64,000 nt of DNA from Dysidea avara (Eukaryota; Porifera; Demospongiae; Dictyoceratida; Dysideidae), in contig NC_089274.1 in NCBI RefSeq assembly GCF_963678975.1, positions 17,191,633-17,255,632 on the forward strand. Direction: 5' to 3'. The position numbers were made by a program, and so were the translations under genes. Shown in pieces: positions 13,629 through 25,999 of this stretch. Position 1 is the stretch's first letter, and each line of letters starts with the position of its first letter. The notes below the pieces were generated by a model. That model was not told where the DNA came from, searched no databases, and saw nothing but the letters and a program-made list of their open reading frames with translations.

Positions 13629-13987
13629 ATAGGCGGCGGAAAGGGGGGGGCTAGGGGGCTAAAGCCCCCCCTAGGTCTGCTGAGGGGGGGCTTAGCCCCC
13701 CCTCAAATTATCTTTCTTGGAGTGGGGCTGAAAACCGTGATAATTATAAAGATCGAGATACTCTAATAGAGCAGTCACTCTAATAAAGTAGTCAGTGTGT
13801 AGCGAGCTATGTAAGGATTTTTATGTAGTTTATCAGCTAGAAATGGTAGCTGGTGAGGTGGAAAGCTCTTGTGAGTTGGTTGTGACCTTTTTTTTTTTTT
13901 TTTGGTCTCACCTTACCAAACTACAGAAATAAGTCTGGGTCAGCTCAACGGAGCCCCCCCTCATATCAACTACTTCCTCCGCCGCTG
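13629..13987. mobile_element. GGCGGCGGA-family TIR element, present only in copy A
   Basis: A 359-bp insertion with imperfect inverted ends (TAGGCGGCGGAAAG at the left, CTTCCTCCGCCGCTG at the right) and long G and C runs. The 9-bp direct repeats ATTACATGC lie at 13620-13628 and 13988-13996; copy B has one. It contains a GATACTCTAATAGAGCAGTCA stretch (trimmed) also found in the CAGGGGCGGATC elements, so the two families may share internal sequence. Confidence 0.8.
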
Positions 13988-14536
13988 ATTACATGCTACC
14001 ATATAGCTGGTTATTTTCGAACCAGAAATTTTCGCAGGAACAGTAAAATCTGAAGTTCGAAGGTTTTAATTTCGAAGAATGCATATTTTGTGGATTTCAA
14101 GCAAATAGACAAAAAAATACGTAGTCTACGTGTGCTTGCCTTACTGATGGAGTCGAGGACGGAATAATCCCCACTTTTGCACACTAGAAAGAAGACTGAG
14201 TTATAGTATAAGTGGAGTAATAACAGTAGTTAGCAGCCACTGGTGAGGTAATCGTCAGCTAGATCAGGGTACAGCAGCAGACGGCATGGATTCCCAACAA
14301 CGGCCATTCTGAATAGTCTACTGGCTGAGTAATGATACTGTTTAACTGTTAATACTGAGCTTAAATCTGTAAAGAATAGCTACATGAGCGAATACGTGTG
14401 CGACCACGTGAAAGCACGTTATTTTTACTTGTGGGAATTTATTTTCGAAGAACAACAGGATTTGGGAATTTATTTTTGAAGAGAAGGACCTCTTCGAAAC
14501 ATCCGAAAATAAAAACCGTTCGAAAATGGGCGTCAC

Positions 14537-15386
14537 TATTCAGTGGACTGGACTACTGGACTGACATATTTTTGGTTTTTGCACATTCTATGGTTGGATT
14601 TACGGAGTCTTGCTAGTAAGAACTCTTTGGGCACCTGCAGCCCACTTCTAAACGCTTCTAAACACTGAAGACAAACAGTGGAATATGCGAAAACTGTCTC
14701 TTAATAATTTCGCTACTGTTCATTATGCCACTATACAACACGTATTCCTTACCTGGTGTGTAGTATAAATGCTGCAGGCAGTGCAGGGAATTCCAGCAGT
14801 GAATGTGACAGCAATAGTTAACCAGCAATCAACTAGCCAGTAGACAATATCCTTCAAGATATATCCTTAGAGCAAGCTTGAGGAGCAAGCTAGTCTCATT
14901 AGTCTTGCTCTCACTAGTCTCGCTGTTTCAGTGTAAGGGCTTATCAAATAAAGATTATAAGCGCCCATGCTGAAAAATCTCTAATTGGTAAGCCCCTGCA
15001 CTGACTAGAGAGGTCTGGCCATGCTGGCGAGACTAGCTTGCTCCTCAAGGATATCTCGAAAGGTTGTCTACTGGCTAGTCGATCGCTGGTTAACTATTGC
15101 TGTCATATTCAGTTCCCTACACTGCCTGCAGCATTACTACACACCAGGTAAGGAATAAGTGTTGTATAGTGGCATAATGAACAGTAGCGAAAATATTAAG
15201 AGACAGTTTTCGCATATTCCACTGTTTGTCTTCAGTATTTAGAAGTGGGTTGCAGGTACCCAAAGGGTTCTTACTAGCAAGACTCAATAAAACCAACCTC
15301 AGAATGTGTAAAAACCAAAAATATGTCAGTCCAGTAGTCCAGTCCAGTGTTCCAGTCCAGTAGTCCAGTCCACTGAATAGTAACCC
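14537..15386. repeat. Long inverted repeat (foldback), mostly deleted in copy B
   Basis: Arms of about 340 bp (14537-14880 and 15046-15386) are inverted copies with several mismatches and surround a spacer of about 165 bp. Copy B keeps only part of the left arm (43240-43398) and then joins directly to the sequence after the right arm. The join lies at a GAAAA shared by both breakpoints, which fits a deletion by microhomology in B. Short inverted GAGCAAGCTAGTCTC motifs lie inside the spacer. Confidence 0.8.
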
Positions 15387-16536
15387 CCCTCTGAAAATGT
15401 CTAATAACAACTATTGATGTCATGTGAAACCACTATATGTGGTTACACCAACATTATCTTCTCAATAACCATCAGACAATAGCAGCAAAACCCTTCACAT
15501 AGAGTGTATATGGCTTACCCCATGGAGGTCTGTGTCTATTACCAGGTTCAGTGAAGCCAGTAGAACATTCTTCATAGAGTTTACCTGCAGGGAATCCCCT
15601 AAAGAGTGTTACCATGGCAATGGTGCACTTACCATATCTCCAGTTAGTGAGGAAACTTGCTACAAGGTGACAAGAGTTATATTTTTTTAAAGTCTCTAAG
15701 TGTCTGTAATGGCATGTGCGTGTGTGTGTATGTGTGTGTAGTTTACATAATCGGGACTCCGCATCACTGAACACAATAGCAATTGATAGGTTGAATATAA
15801 CTATGCACTGAAATGTGTCATGTAGGTCAATGTATGCACGTGCAAATGGATACAATAGCTATACACGTACGTACAATCAGCAACCAAATTGCCATATCAG
15901 CCCCCAAGACACCCCAAATAGCTGATTATTATGGAACTTTGAGCTCCACGGCTTCTATCCATGTTAACCTCCTGGAAGTTACTAGTCTTTTCCAAGGTGG
16001 ATTTTCCTGCACATACTCAAGTGCTTAGGATGCTTTCCTCAGCAGATTCAAGTCTAATAGAGTTAACATAATGCTGCATAAATGTTCGTTTGATATCCAG
16101 CTTTTATTTCTCTTGTAATGCTGTGTACCCCTGGACACTAAACAAGACTACGCGACCGGCCACAATTGACGCAATAAAATACTAAATAGCTTTTTCATTG
16201 TACCAGTGATAAACATGATGTCATGCACTCATCCAGTATTTTCCATATACACAAACTGAGTACGTATGCAACAAAATTTAATATTTTATCTTCAAATGTT
16301 TAGTAAAACACTTCTTCATATTCTCCCTATTGTGTTGTGCATAGTATTCTCCCTATTGTGTTGTGCATATTGTCAATCTTATATCAATTGCTTTATTTTG
16401 CAGATTATTAAAACAAGGTACCACAGAACTTGCCAGCTTGAGCAATCCTAATGTAAGTGTATTTTGTTTCTGATTTTACAATAGACCATGTACAATCTTG
16501 GGGGCATGGTTTTGTAGTATTGATGCAAGAATATTA

Positions 16537-16762
16537 TAGGGATGGGCAATTATCCAATTATCATAATAGCAATAGTTGACATCGTCTTTTCATTAACTAG
16601 TGATAATTAAAATCGGCAATTATCGCATAATAATCGAATAGGTATCTTAAATATTTAGTTGAATATTTTGTTACAGTGGTTAAGTGTACAACAATCGTGA
16701 TAATTGTGATAATTGCTCGTGACAATAGTTGTACGACAGAAATGTTTATATCCCCATCTCTA
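16537..16762. mobile_element. hAT-type MITE within the left inverted arm
   Basis: The left end is TAGGGATGGGCAATTATC and the right end ATATCCCCATCTCTA. Flanking octamers GAATATTA (16529-16536) and GAATACTA (16763-16770) differ by one base, consistent with an 8-bp hAT duplication. Part of the same element is carried in the opposite arm up to about 21515, so it was present before the arms were duplicated. Confidence 0.75.
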
Positions 16763-19221
16763 GAATACTATAGTCTAACTTCTCGGACATTCCCTTAAGG
16801 TATTTATAGCTACAAATACAGATTATTGCATAAAAGTCGGTACTAATATAATTCCCTACCCCAGGAAGTAATAAATCCAGGACCAAGGACCTGCAGGGAT
16901 CCAGAAATTTTATATATTTCCACGTGTTTATGCATTTTTAGATGCCTCTGCAAGTCACAGTGTCTCGTCTTACATAGTCATAGCACTTCTGGAGCATCAA
17001 AGTACCTCACATGACGTCTATTGTCAGGGATCTAGACTGGCTGCTCACTGGTTAAAGCTGGCTTTCTGTATGACAAGTACACTAGTATTGTGTAATTGGA
17101 GAAATTTTGTGGGACATTTTTTTCCAGGAAATATTTTCCATGAAAGGGTGACTGCTGGTAGGAGCTGCTGGTTACACAAGCAGTTTGATAAATAGCCTTG
17201 TGTGCTTCATGTGGTGCATAAGAAGTTAAACCTTCTAGTATTTATTAATATTGGTGCGTAGCTGGAGGTGTGAAAATGAGCACCTATCAGAATGGTCTAT
17301 GCTAAGCAGTCCAAACCCTCTTTCAGAGTAGGCATGGATTGTGTGAGGCACCATGATATATATAGAGTAAGTGATGTGGTCATGCAAGACGGGATGCTGT
17401 GACTTGTAGAGGTAACAGGCATGAATATTGTGAAGTACCAATCGAGTTCTTCATTTCCAGGTCCACTGCTTATACCACCTCATATTATTTACACATTACA
17501 TATCGCAATAATAATTATTATTATTTATTGCTAGCATTTATATTCCAGGAAGTGAATAGTCTATGTGATAGATGATGATGGCCTATTAGTCAGTCTGCTT
17601 GCTTCAGCACTGATAAGCCCCCTGCCTATACTATGGTGAAGAGCCTTAGATGATCTGTAGATGTCCTTATACCAAGAAGCTTAAGGCGGCAATCAATCTG
17701 CAGCAATTGGTGACTTAATTGTAAATTAGCCAATTTCGACATGTAACCAACAATTCCTTTGTAGCATATCTAAGTGTGTATTAAATGTGTTTATGTATAA
17801 TGTACTGTAATGAGGAGTGAAAAACAAAATGAAGTGTCCATTTATATGTTGGTATTATTCTTCACTTGTACTGTACAGAGGTATTTGTGGAGCAGATTTA
17901 TAGGGACTTGCAATCATAGTTTGCAACACACACTTGAATGTTGCAGTAATATTTACACAGTCAGAAGTTTCGTGCTCCAAGTATGAAGCTTACATGTCTG
18001 GTTGATGTACATGTACTGATAGTACATTTGATAAACTTGTCTCACCACTATTATGTTTACTGTGTTACAAGCCTTGATTATTGCATTTTGAAAGAATCAT
18101 TGCACCACAGCATCGAGTGTTATGAAGATGACGTTGACTATAGAGCTGAAACAAACAGGTATTCTGTATACCAGTGTGTGGCAATGACCATGATACAACA
18201 AGACATCGAGATTGGGAGAATGGGCTGGAGTACTGTAGCCTTGTAACCTGACCCTTAATCTGTCACATGAGATCACATGACCCTCAAAGAATGGGTCATG
18301 GTAAATGTGTACCTCAACATCTATGATAAAGCTCAGGCTGGTATATTTGGTGGTATGCCTATTTATCCCACACCAGATGCCCTATATGATCCCTCCTAAC
18401 TGATATGCTACAGCGCAGCCCATGTCCCACTAACCAGCTGTAGTTTGGTACTATGAGTTGAAAGAAAGAGATTGGGAGGGACCGACCTTTGGTGGGATAA
18501 AATGTTTCCAGCACTGCAAACAATTAGTGATACTGCTGCTCCTTTGCTACCCTACTATAGCATAGAATAATCTAAAACAGGCAGACTGCTACATATGGTA
18601 CTACCCCAAACCTGTTGTTGATACTCTCTAATGAATACCACCATGCATAGTGATCAAGCTAACCCAATTGTTTAGTTATTTACTGAATAGTGCATAGTGT
18701 TCAATGCTAGTTCCCATCGACTGATGTTGTTATGGCCACTTAACCTTCGATTAAACTTGTAATATGCAACAGGTCTGAACAAGTGATAAAAATATACACA
18801 ACTTATAATTGACAAACAAACTATAAATTAGTTACAGAATAAGTTAGAATACACACTATTATAAACTAATTACATTGTGTGTGGTGTCTTCCCATAATCT
18901 CCAGAACACCGACAATTGCTAGAAATAAAAGACCACTAAACACCTTACAGAAATTGGGATAATTAAATTCAGCAAATAATCAACACTATTGCAGTAGTGG
19001 AGTAAGAAAGGCATTGGACACAAAGTTAAGTCAATGATGCATTGTATTGCAGCTGTTGTGGTTGGTGAAAAGGCACATCTTAGGCCTTAACAAGTTAGTC
19101 AATACAAATTCTTTAAAAGTTAAAGTTTAATAACTTACCAGAAGCATTTTGGGTCACTCTGAAACCACGCTAATTTTCCATTGACATGTAAGGCAGAAAA
19201 GCGACAATCTACATCACCGTT

Positions 19222-20080
19222 CAGGGGCGGATCCAGGGGGGGGAGGGTGGGGCTTTGGGGGCTGAAGCCCCCCCCCCCTTCATATTTAGGCTTTACTTGA
19301 TCAATATGCTGAGTATTATAATGAAATTTTGTCTTAGCATAATTATATGATCACTAATAATACAAATACTCATAAAACCACCTTATAAACATTTTTCCAA
19401 GGTATTATTAGTGGATTTATGCTAAAGTTTATGTAACAAGGACCCAGATCAGCATTGGAGGTGTACAAGATCGAGATACTCTAATAGAGCAGTCAGCTAA
19501 CTACTCTAATAGAACATTCACTGGAAACATGTAGTTGGTTCTGTTATGGAATTTTTCCAAATCTGCCTGCACCTATACATATATACAATGAAGTGCATTG
19601 GTTTGTTTAAAGGGCTTCATTCATCCACTTGTGTAGTTAATATATATGGCAATACTTAATTCAAGTACACAATTTTCATTGAAAATGCTCTCAGATTCAA
19701 TCTTGTATTGTTCAAATTTCAAAATTTTCCATGTTCAACATTATATTATTCTAACATGTACATATTCGGTGTTGTGCAATTGTGAGAGGGGTGCATCGTG
19801 TACTTGGTTGTCCGTACCTACCCAAACATTTTGATTAGCAAAATGCTTTAGAAAGCCATACCTATAATCTAAAGGCAGTATATGAAATATCTACAGGCAG
19901 AAAATATTATGAATTTTATGTGGAAATGTTTCCAAATTGCAGTATTTTAGCATCTATTTTTCAAAAATTTCCTGAGGGGGCATGCCCCCAGACCCCCCTA
20001 GTTCCAGCATGCTTCCTCTACCCAACAGATTAGTACCTTGAGTTAGCCCCCCCCTTTTATAAATCCTAGATCCGCCCCTG
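19222..20080. mobile_element. CAGGGGCGGATC-family TIR element, copy 2
   Basis: An 859-bp element nearly identical to 12034-12881 along its whole length, with the same orientation and ends. It is flanked by 5-bp repeats CCGTT (19217-19221 and 20081-20085). Differences from copy 1 are scattered single bases plus a small AT-rich insertion near 19300, suggesting recent movement of both. Confidence 0.88.
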
Positions 20081-20715
20081 CCGTTACTGAGCAAATGACG
20101 ATGATTTGATTATCCATATGGTGCAGTACACACATAGCTGACAATAGACTTACCTCAGCAGTATCCACATGACCCCAATTGCAATGAATCAACATCTGTC
20201 TGCCACTAGCACCTAATATAAAGAGGAACATTCACCATTTGTGACAGCAGTTGCTGGTCTTAACTGAAAATCAACACAATACGAAGGTGACTTGTGAACA
20301 GTAAATAACATGTCCGTTGTTGGAAACTTTAATAAATATGGGACACCTTTTAATGATTGATGGTACACACCATATATTATAGTCCCTTCCTAAAGAAATC
20401 TGAACATTTTATTGCAATGGATAATAGATATCCTACCATGTTTAATATAGTAGACAATAGTAACAAATTATCATTTGTTGTACGTTGTGAATGGATAAAT
20501 GTATCACTCATTTCTACCTACGTTAATATACCTTGTAGTAGATACTATGCTGCTATGTAGAACAAAAGTATTTGACAATTCACAATCAAGGTTATAACAA
20601 GTAGCTCCACTAATGACTGCACCAAATTAAAGTAATAAATGCATGTTCCTCACTATTCTTATATTAGTGGGAACTCTGCCAGTGCAAAATATCTGTTTGA
20701 TGAATCACTGTGTTT

Positions 20716-21262
20716 CAGGGGCGTAGCTATACCTGATTCTATATTTGACTGAATTTGTGTGGTTGAGAATCAAAACATGTGCTGTAATTTGGTGGAACTG
20801 CTCAGTATTGGATGTGTAAAGTAATTGTTTTATTAGATGTTTAATGGTAGACTGATGAAAGACAAACTAATTCCACTATAGGCCATAGTGCCCATCTTAT
20901 AATGCCGGGAGGCAGGAATATTAAGGAGGATCATTGTTTACTAAATTTCTCAATGTTGGTTATGAAGTATGCTAAAATGCTCAGTATGTGCAAGTACGTA
21001 GAAAAGACAGAAGAGTGAAAACGGAATATGATATTGGGGCTGGAGGCTAAGTTAGTCCATCTAAGCTTCTGTACTATTCATTCAGTAGTATCTTAGTCTA
21101 ATAAGCTGTACAAGCAGCAGTGTAGTAACTAGCTAGGCATAATTTCTTTTAAAGCAAATGTGCTAGAGTCCTCAGAGATGGGCTTGCATTGCTTGTTAAA
21201 TGGTTTGCATGGGGACAGCCAGACTTTGTGCCCGGGTAATTCAGAAAACTAGCTACACCCTG
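20716..21262. mobile_element. TIR element with CAGGG(G)CGTAGCTA ends
   Basis: Inverted ends CAGGGGCGTAGCTA and TAGCTACACCCTG. The octamer CTGTGTTT occurs at 20708-20715 and again at 21264-21271, one base beyond the right end. This fits a hAT-like 8-bp duplication with a slightly decayed end. No coding sequence is visible. Confidence 0.65.
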
Positions 21263-22195
21263 GCTGTGTTTTGTTGCATATTTTTACACAGTGACATAGC
21301 TAACAATGGTTGTAGGCAGAAAAAATACTTGGACAATTAAAGGACTATTTCCCAAATTCACCTATGTTTTACGCTGCCAAAGTTATCTACTGTACAGTAG
21401 CTTTCAGACCTTCCCCCTAGGATTGTGATTTTAATTATCATTAGTTAATGAAAAGGCAATGTCAACTATTGCCAACTAAATATTATGATAATTGGATAAT
21501 TATCCATCCCTATAATATTCTTGCATCAATACTACAAAACCATGCCCCCAAGATTGCACATGGTCTATTGTAAAATCAGAAACAAAATACACTTACATTA
21601 GGATTGCTCAAGCTGGCAAGTTCTGTGGCATCTTGTTTTAATAATCTGCAAAATAAAGTAATTGATATAAGATTGACAATAAAGATTGACAATACGCACA
21701 ACACAATAGGGAGAATATGAAGAAGTGTTTTACTAAACATTTGAAGATAAAATATTAAATTTTGTTGCATACGTACTCAGTTTGTGTTTATAGAAAATAC
21801 TGGATGAGTGCATGACATCATGTTTATCGCTGGTACAATGAAAAAAGCTATTTAGTATTTTATTGCGTCAATTGTGGCCGGTCGCGTAGTCTTGTTTAGT
21901 GTCCAGGGGTACACAGCATTACAAGAGAAATAAAAGCTGGATATCAAACGAACATTTATGCAGCATTATGTTAACTCTATTAGACTTGAATCTGCTGAGG
22001 AAAGCATCCTAAGCACTTGAGTATGTGCAGGAAAATCCACCTTGGAAAAGACTAGTAACTTCCAGGAGGTTAACATGGATAGAAGCCGTGGAGCTCAAAG
22101 TTCCATAATAATCAGTTATAGTCATGGCAATTGCAACAGCATGAACCGGCCAGCATCATGAGACATAACAAGCCACTGTTCTAACCATTTGGTTA

Positions 22196-23157
22196 CAGGC
22201 CTGCCAACCCTCACAGATTTACCGTGAGACTCATGATTTCACTACCAAGCTCAAGGTCTCACAAGCAGTAGCCCTAAACTCACGGATTTTTAGTTCAGCT
22301 TACCAATTCTCACGGATTATCACCGTAAAACTCATGATTTCTTTCACTTTCAAGCTCAGGCCAGACTCAAAGCTCTCAGAATGCCCTTTACCTGGCCTTT
22401 TCAAGTTCTCAGGGGATTTCCCCAGGTACGTAATTGTGGTACAACTAAGCAAGATCACGTGATTATAAAGGCGGGCATTGTGGCGTGGATTCCCCTTCGG
22501 CCTTCTATTTAATACCAATGCATTGGAAAGTATTTGGAGCAATATCTGGAGTTGATTTTAAGCGGTCAGTACTCTGATCAGAATACCAACTCTGAATCGC
22601 TTGGTTTGCACGTCACACAACTGAGAGACCCCACACAAGAGCACCTGCTTTCCTGGGTTTGTAGTCTATACAAATGGTATGTTCTATGTGTTTGGAGTAT
22701 TTTATTTGCTTTCAGCCTCTAGGATGAAATTGACACATCTCTAATTCATCACGTGATATTATAAGCACCTAGTGGCTTATATCAAGAACGTTCCATAGTC
22801 CGGTCATGTGTTACAACTTCACAGCAATAAAAGAGTAACTGTTTCAACACAGTGACTTCCGAGTAAGTACATTTATCTGGTGAAATAAGACTCGTGCACA
22901 CATTTACTGCAGGTCTAGCTATTCCATGCATAGATTAGTGATGTGCAACATGTTTTAAATCCTATATTAATGCCCATATGAAGATGGGCATGTATATACG
23001 TGTTGTATGGTAAAGGTGGCCTACTTGCCCATTGTATGGGTATGGGGGCTGTTGCAACTTGCTGTGTCTGTCTACAATAATGTGTAGATACAGCAGTCCA
23101 TTCGGGATGTCAAGACTGAGTCTCAAGGTTTTTCTGTTTCCTAGGTTGGCAGGCCTG
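22196..23157. mobile_element. TIR element with CAGGCCTGCCAACC ends
   Basis: Perfect 14-bp inverted ends CAGGCCTGCCAACC / GGTTGGCAGGCCTG lie 962 bp apart, with TGGTTA on both sides (22190-22195 and 23158-23163). The left half repeats a CACGGATT..ACCGT..CTCATGATTTC pattern at least twice. ORFs inside are short and unlike any transposase I know. Confidence 0.75.
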
Positions 23158-23659
23158 TGGTTATGTTGTTTCACCTGTAAGAATTTACGGTGAAAGCAAG
23201 CAACAGCACAAAGCAGAGATTCAGTAGTATAGTTTAAATTTCAACCTTGTTCTCTACCTTGCCCCATGTGTACATAACTAGTGAGCTTACAGTGTAAATA
23301 TGCATGACATTGTCAGGCACATTGGTAACCATCTGGTAGCAATAATGCCACACATTATGTTCAGTATATTAAAAGCTCGAGGCAAAATAGTGATTCATTT
23401 GCTCATACTATGAATGTGTGTGTACACAAGTCACTGCAAATTTAGTTTAACACAGGGGTGAGTTACCGTACCTTCCATCAAGGCGCCTTCCGTACCCATA
23501 ACATAGTCACCAGTTTATCTCCTTTATAAAGGTTACTCACTCGCAAGCTCAACTCGTCATTGTTACGCAGAAAACGTGGTTGACCACAACTCTGTGCGGT
23601 GATCACGTGATCAATCAGTTTCCTGTATTACGTAATTTTGTGGTTGAGCAAGTCTGTAA

Positions 23660-24556
23660 GGTAAATGGGGGTAACTTCGTGAAAAGTTTGCGTTTTTGTT
23701 TATAACTTTAGATATACAAAACCAATAAATACGAAACTTGGCTACAATCAACATGTGTTTATGTAGTCTAAGTTTGCCAAGTTACAATAGATTTGAGTAA
23801 TCGGTTAGAGAGATATGGCAGGAAATAGCCGATAGTGTCAAAAAACACGCAATGGGGGTAACTTCGTGAATTTACGAATTCTCCTGTTTCACTGCCTATA
23901 GCCATGGCTGAAACATGGATTGTTGCCAGAAAAGAGTTACACTAGACACTTTACCTACTTCTCCAAGTTAAAAGAGTCGAATAGAACAATGTACATGGTC
24001 CACTAAGTGGTTAAGAGCAAGTTTTGTAGTACCCGGAAAGTTTTTTAGCAAAAATTTTGTTATGCACCTATCAATGTATTGCCCCACTACCCCCCCCTCG
24101 GGCATATATGGGGCTATAGTGGGGATTTGACACAGCCGAATGTCAAATGCCCCATAGTAGGGCAAACCTATCGTGTCAAATCCCCACCGTTGGCCCCAGT
24201 TGCAACACGGGATTTGACATAGCGAAGGAAGTTACAACAAAAAAATATTTTGGTGCTTACTGAACGATCGTCAAATACCCCATAGTGGGACAGCAGTTTC
24301 GTGTCAATTCCCCCTGTAAAGCCCCACTTACGCCCGAGGGGGGGGGGTGGTGGGGCAATACATTGATAGGTGCATTACACATCATCAATTGAACGACGAT
24401 TTCATAAAAACTACAGAAGCTAGAGTGTCATACTTGGACTCAAAGTAATCACCATATCCTAGCGTATATACACAGAAAATATCAAATCGTTTGATCAAGC
24501 CATTAAAGAGTTTCAGCCGATCAAAGTCGAAATTCACGAAGTTACCCCCGCCTACC
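23660..24556. mobile_element. TIR element with GGGGGTAACTTCGTGAA ends, host of a nested MITE
   Basis: The outer ends are inverted: GGTA then a three-base variable stretch then GGGGGTAACTTCGTGAA, and its complement at 24535-24556. A further direct copy of the GGGGGTAACTTCGTGAA motif lies inside at about 23853-23870. No clear target duplication was seen. A different MITE (24063-24374) is inserted in it, so this is the older of the two. Confidence 0.7.
24063..24374. mobile_element. Nested MITE with TGCACCTATCAATGTATTG ends
   Basis: A 312-bp element with long inverted ends TGCACCTATCAATGTATTG followed by CCCCAC and C-runs, and the complement at the right. TTA flanks both sides (24060-24062 and 24375-24377). 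Internal inverted tracts around GTCAAATCCCCAC make it strongly self-complementary. A diverged relative lies at about 28449-28711. Confidence 0.8.
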
Positions 24557-25150
24557 TTACATAACGAGATTGCTTGAGAAATCGTCGTTGCTGATCAATC
24601 GAATCATTGTATTACGAATATTTATTAAACCCATTGAGCACACCGGCGACATTATTAAATAACGTTCACCCTGGACCGAGTGGTAGTCTCGACTTTTTCT
24701 TTTGTGTGGGAGCGGCAAAAGAACAAAGAAAAAAAAGCGGTCTGGGCACGAGCCGACTAACTGAGTGGCGCCAGTAAACATTTCATAAGGACGTGCATGG
24801 TGCGAGTGAAAGCGTCGCTGCTTGCCCTGCCAAGCTTCCATACCATGCCACAGCGTCTCTCTGTGGTTACCACGAGGATTACCATTGTCTTGTCGAATAA
24901 CGTAGGCGGCTGAGCAGTATAGTTACCGGTTCAGAACCTGCCAAAGCCAGACTATACTAGCCAGGAGTAGACAAGAAAGATTGTCAGCTTTCGCAAATTA
25001 TTACTGAAGTAGCGTCCTCATAACTCTGGGTTAACAGTCAAATACCACAATCGATACTATACGTTGCTTGTTAGATTTTAAATACATTTTGAAAACACCG
25101 TAATGTGGGTGTGCAATTGAACACCCTCACTCACGTGCGCATTCATAAGA
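24557..25150. other. No gene recognised
   Basis: Unique-looking sequence between the TIR element and the satellite-like tract. It has one 94-codon minus-strand ORF (24557-24841) without recognisable domains or flanking splice structure. I assign no function. Confidence 0.4.
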
Positions 25151-25159
25151 ACATGCTTG

Positions 25160-25990
25160 TTTACATTCCACTTTCATTCATAGCATAAAAGTCATTCATA
25201 GCATAAAAGCTAGTATTCAACATTCTCCAATGCACCTTACACATGCTCCCTCACCACATCAACTAAACTAAAGCTGACATTTCTCCAGTGCACCTTTCAA
25301 AAAAAAAAACATGCTGCTTTACAACAACTGTAGTTCTCAAAAGCACATATCGACTAAAGCCTTTCAAAACATGCAGTTTAACATCTCTAGTTCTCCAAAG
25401 CACCTTTCAAAAACTGAGAATTGCTGCTTCACAGCATCAAGTGAAGTTGACATTCAGCATTTCTCCTAAGCACCCTTCAAAAAAACACATCAATGCTGAC
25501 ATTCAGCAGTTCTCTCTAAAGCACATTTCACACCAATGCACCTTCCAAAAAACTATATAACATCAACGAATTCAACACCTATGCACCTTTCAAAAAACAC
25601 AATGCTGAAAAAAATATATGTGAACATTCAGTAGTTCTCTCTAAAGCACATTTCACACAATGCACCTTCCAACATTTCACACCAATGCACCTTCCAAAAA
25701 ACTATATACTGCTTCATAACATCAACGAATTCAGTGCCTATGCACCTTTCAAAAAAAAAACATACTTCAACTAAAGCTGACATTCAACATCAACCAAAGC
25801 TGACATTCAAACATCAACCAAAGCTGACATTCAGCACTTCTCCTATGCACCTTTCAAAAAAAACATACTGCTTCACAACATCAACTAAAGCTGACATTCA
25901 GCAGTTCTCCAATGCACCTATCAAAAAAAACATACTGCTTCACAACATGAACAAAAGCTGATTGATACTCAGTAGTTCTCCAAAAACTGT
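25160..25990. repeat. Degenerate satellite-like tandem repeat tract
   Basis: Irregular repetition of four short modules: AAGCTGACATTCAGC, AGTTCTCCAATGCACCTTTC, an A-run of 6-10 bases, and ACTGCTTCACAACATCAAC. The composite unit is roughly 60-75 bp and is often partial. Short ORFs here (for example 25288-25560) are translations of the repeat and are not proposed as genes. Confidence 0.75.
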
Positions 25991-25999
25991 AACTCCTTC

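Larger units (their letters stand above)
6142..15659 (-). pseudogene. ASAP-type ArfGAP pseudogene (copy A)
   Basis: 5'-truncated duplicate of the gene at 36233-45355. The most 5' exon present is the BAR-domain exon ending at 15659. The start codon, promoter and N-terminal BAR exons have no counterpart here. BAR, PH, ArfGAP, ankyrin, proline-rich and SH3 exons can be followed in order down to the stop codon at 6142-6144. The ArfGAP domain has a nonsense codon at 8786-8788: Arg CGA in copy B (near 38890) is TGA in A. Two codons on, a second Arg is changed to Cys; both are CpG-type transitions. Five TIR elements sit in the duplicated segment, three of them in the introns of this copy's BAR region. 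With no promoter and an early stop, I read it as non-functional. Confidence 0.87.
436..15921. repeat. Segmental duplication, copy A (direct repeat of 31575-43927)
   Basis: Collinear with 31575-43927 in the same orientation. By eye, divergence is about 0.5-1% over most of the unit and about 3-5% in the SNX19 3' portion (430-2960). Copy A is about 3.1 kb longer. The difference is accounted for by five A-only TIR elements (1869-2389, 5419-5949, 11379-11809, 12034-12881, 13629-13987) and the extra foldback sequence at about 14690-15395, less one B-only element. Both edges cut through genes, so A looks like an inserted partial copy and B like the original locus. Confidence 0.92.
15922..22115. mobile_element. 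6.2-kb structure with roughly 0.7-kb inverted ends
   Basis: 15922 to about 16620 and about 21425-22115 are near-identical inverted copies, both starting outward with CTGATTATTATGGAACTTTG. The left end abuts exactly the point where copy A homology to copy B ends. The interior (16763-21424) has no recognisable transposase. It holds short ORFs, such as an 87-codon one at 17983-18246 that I cannot assign, plus two inserted TIR elements (19222-20080 and 20716-21262). It may be a large non-autonomous transposon or an inverted duplication. I see no clear target-site duplication. Confidence 0.6.

Noticed and set aside
25288-25961. Small Lys/Thr-rich protein genes
   Set aside because: These ORFs are translations of the degenerate tandem repeat with poly-A runs.
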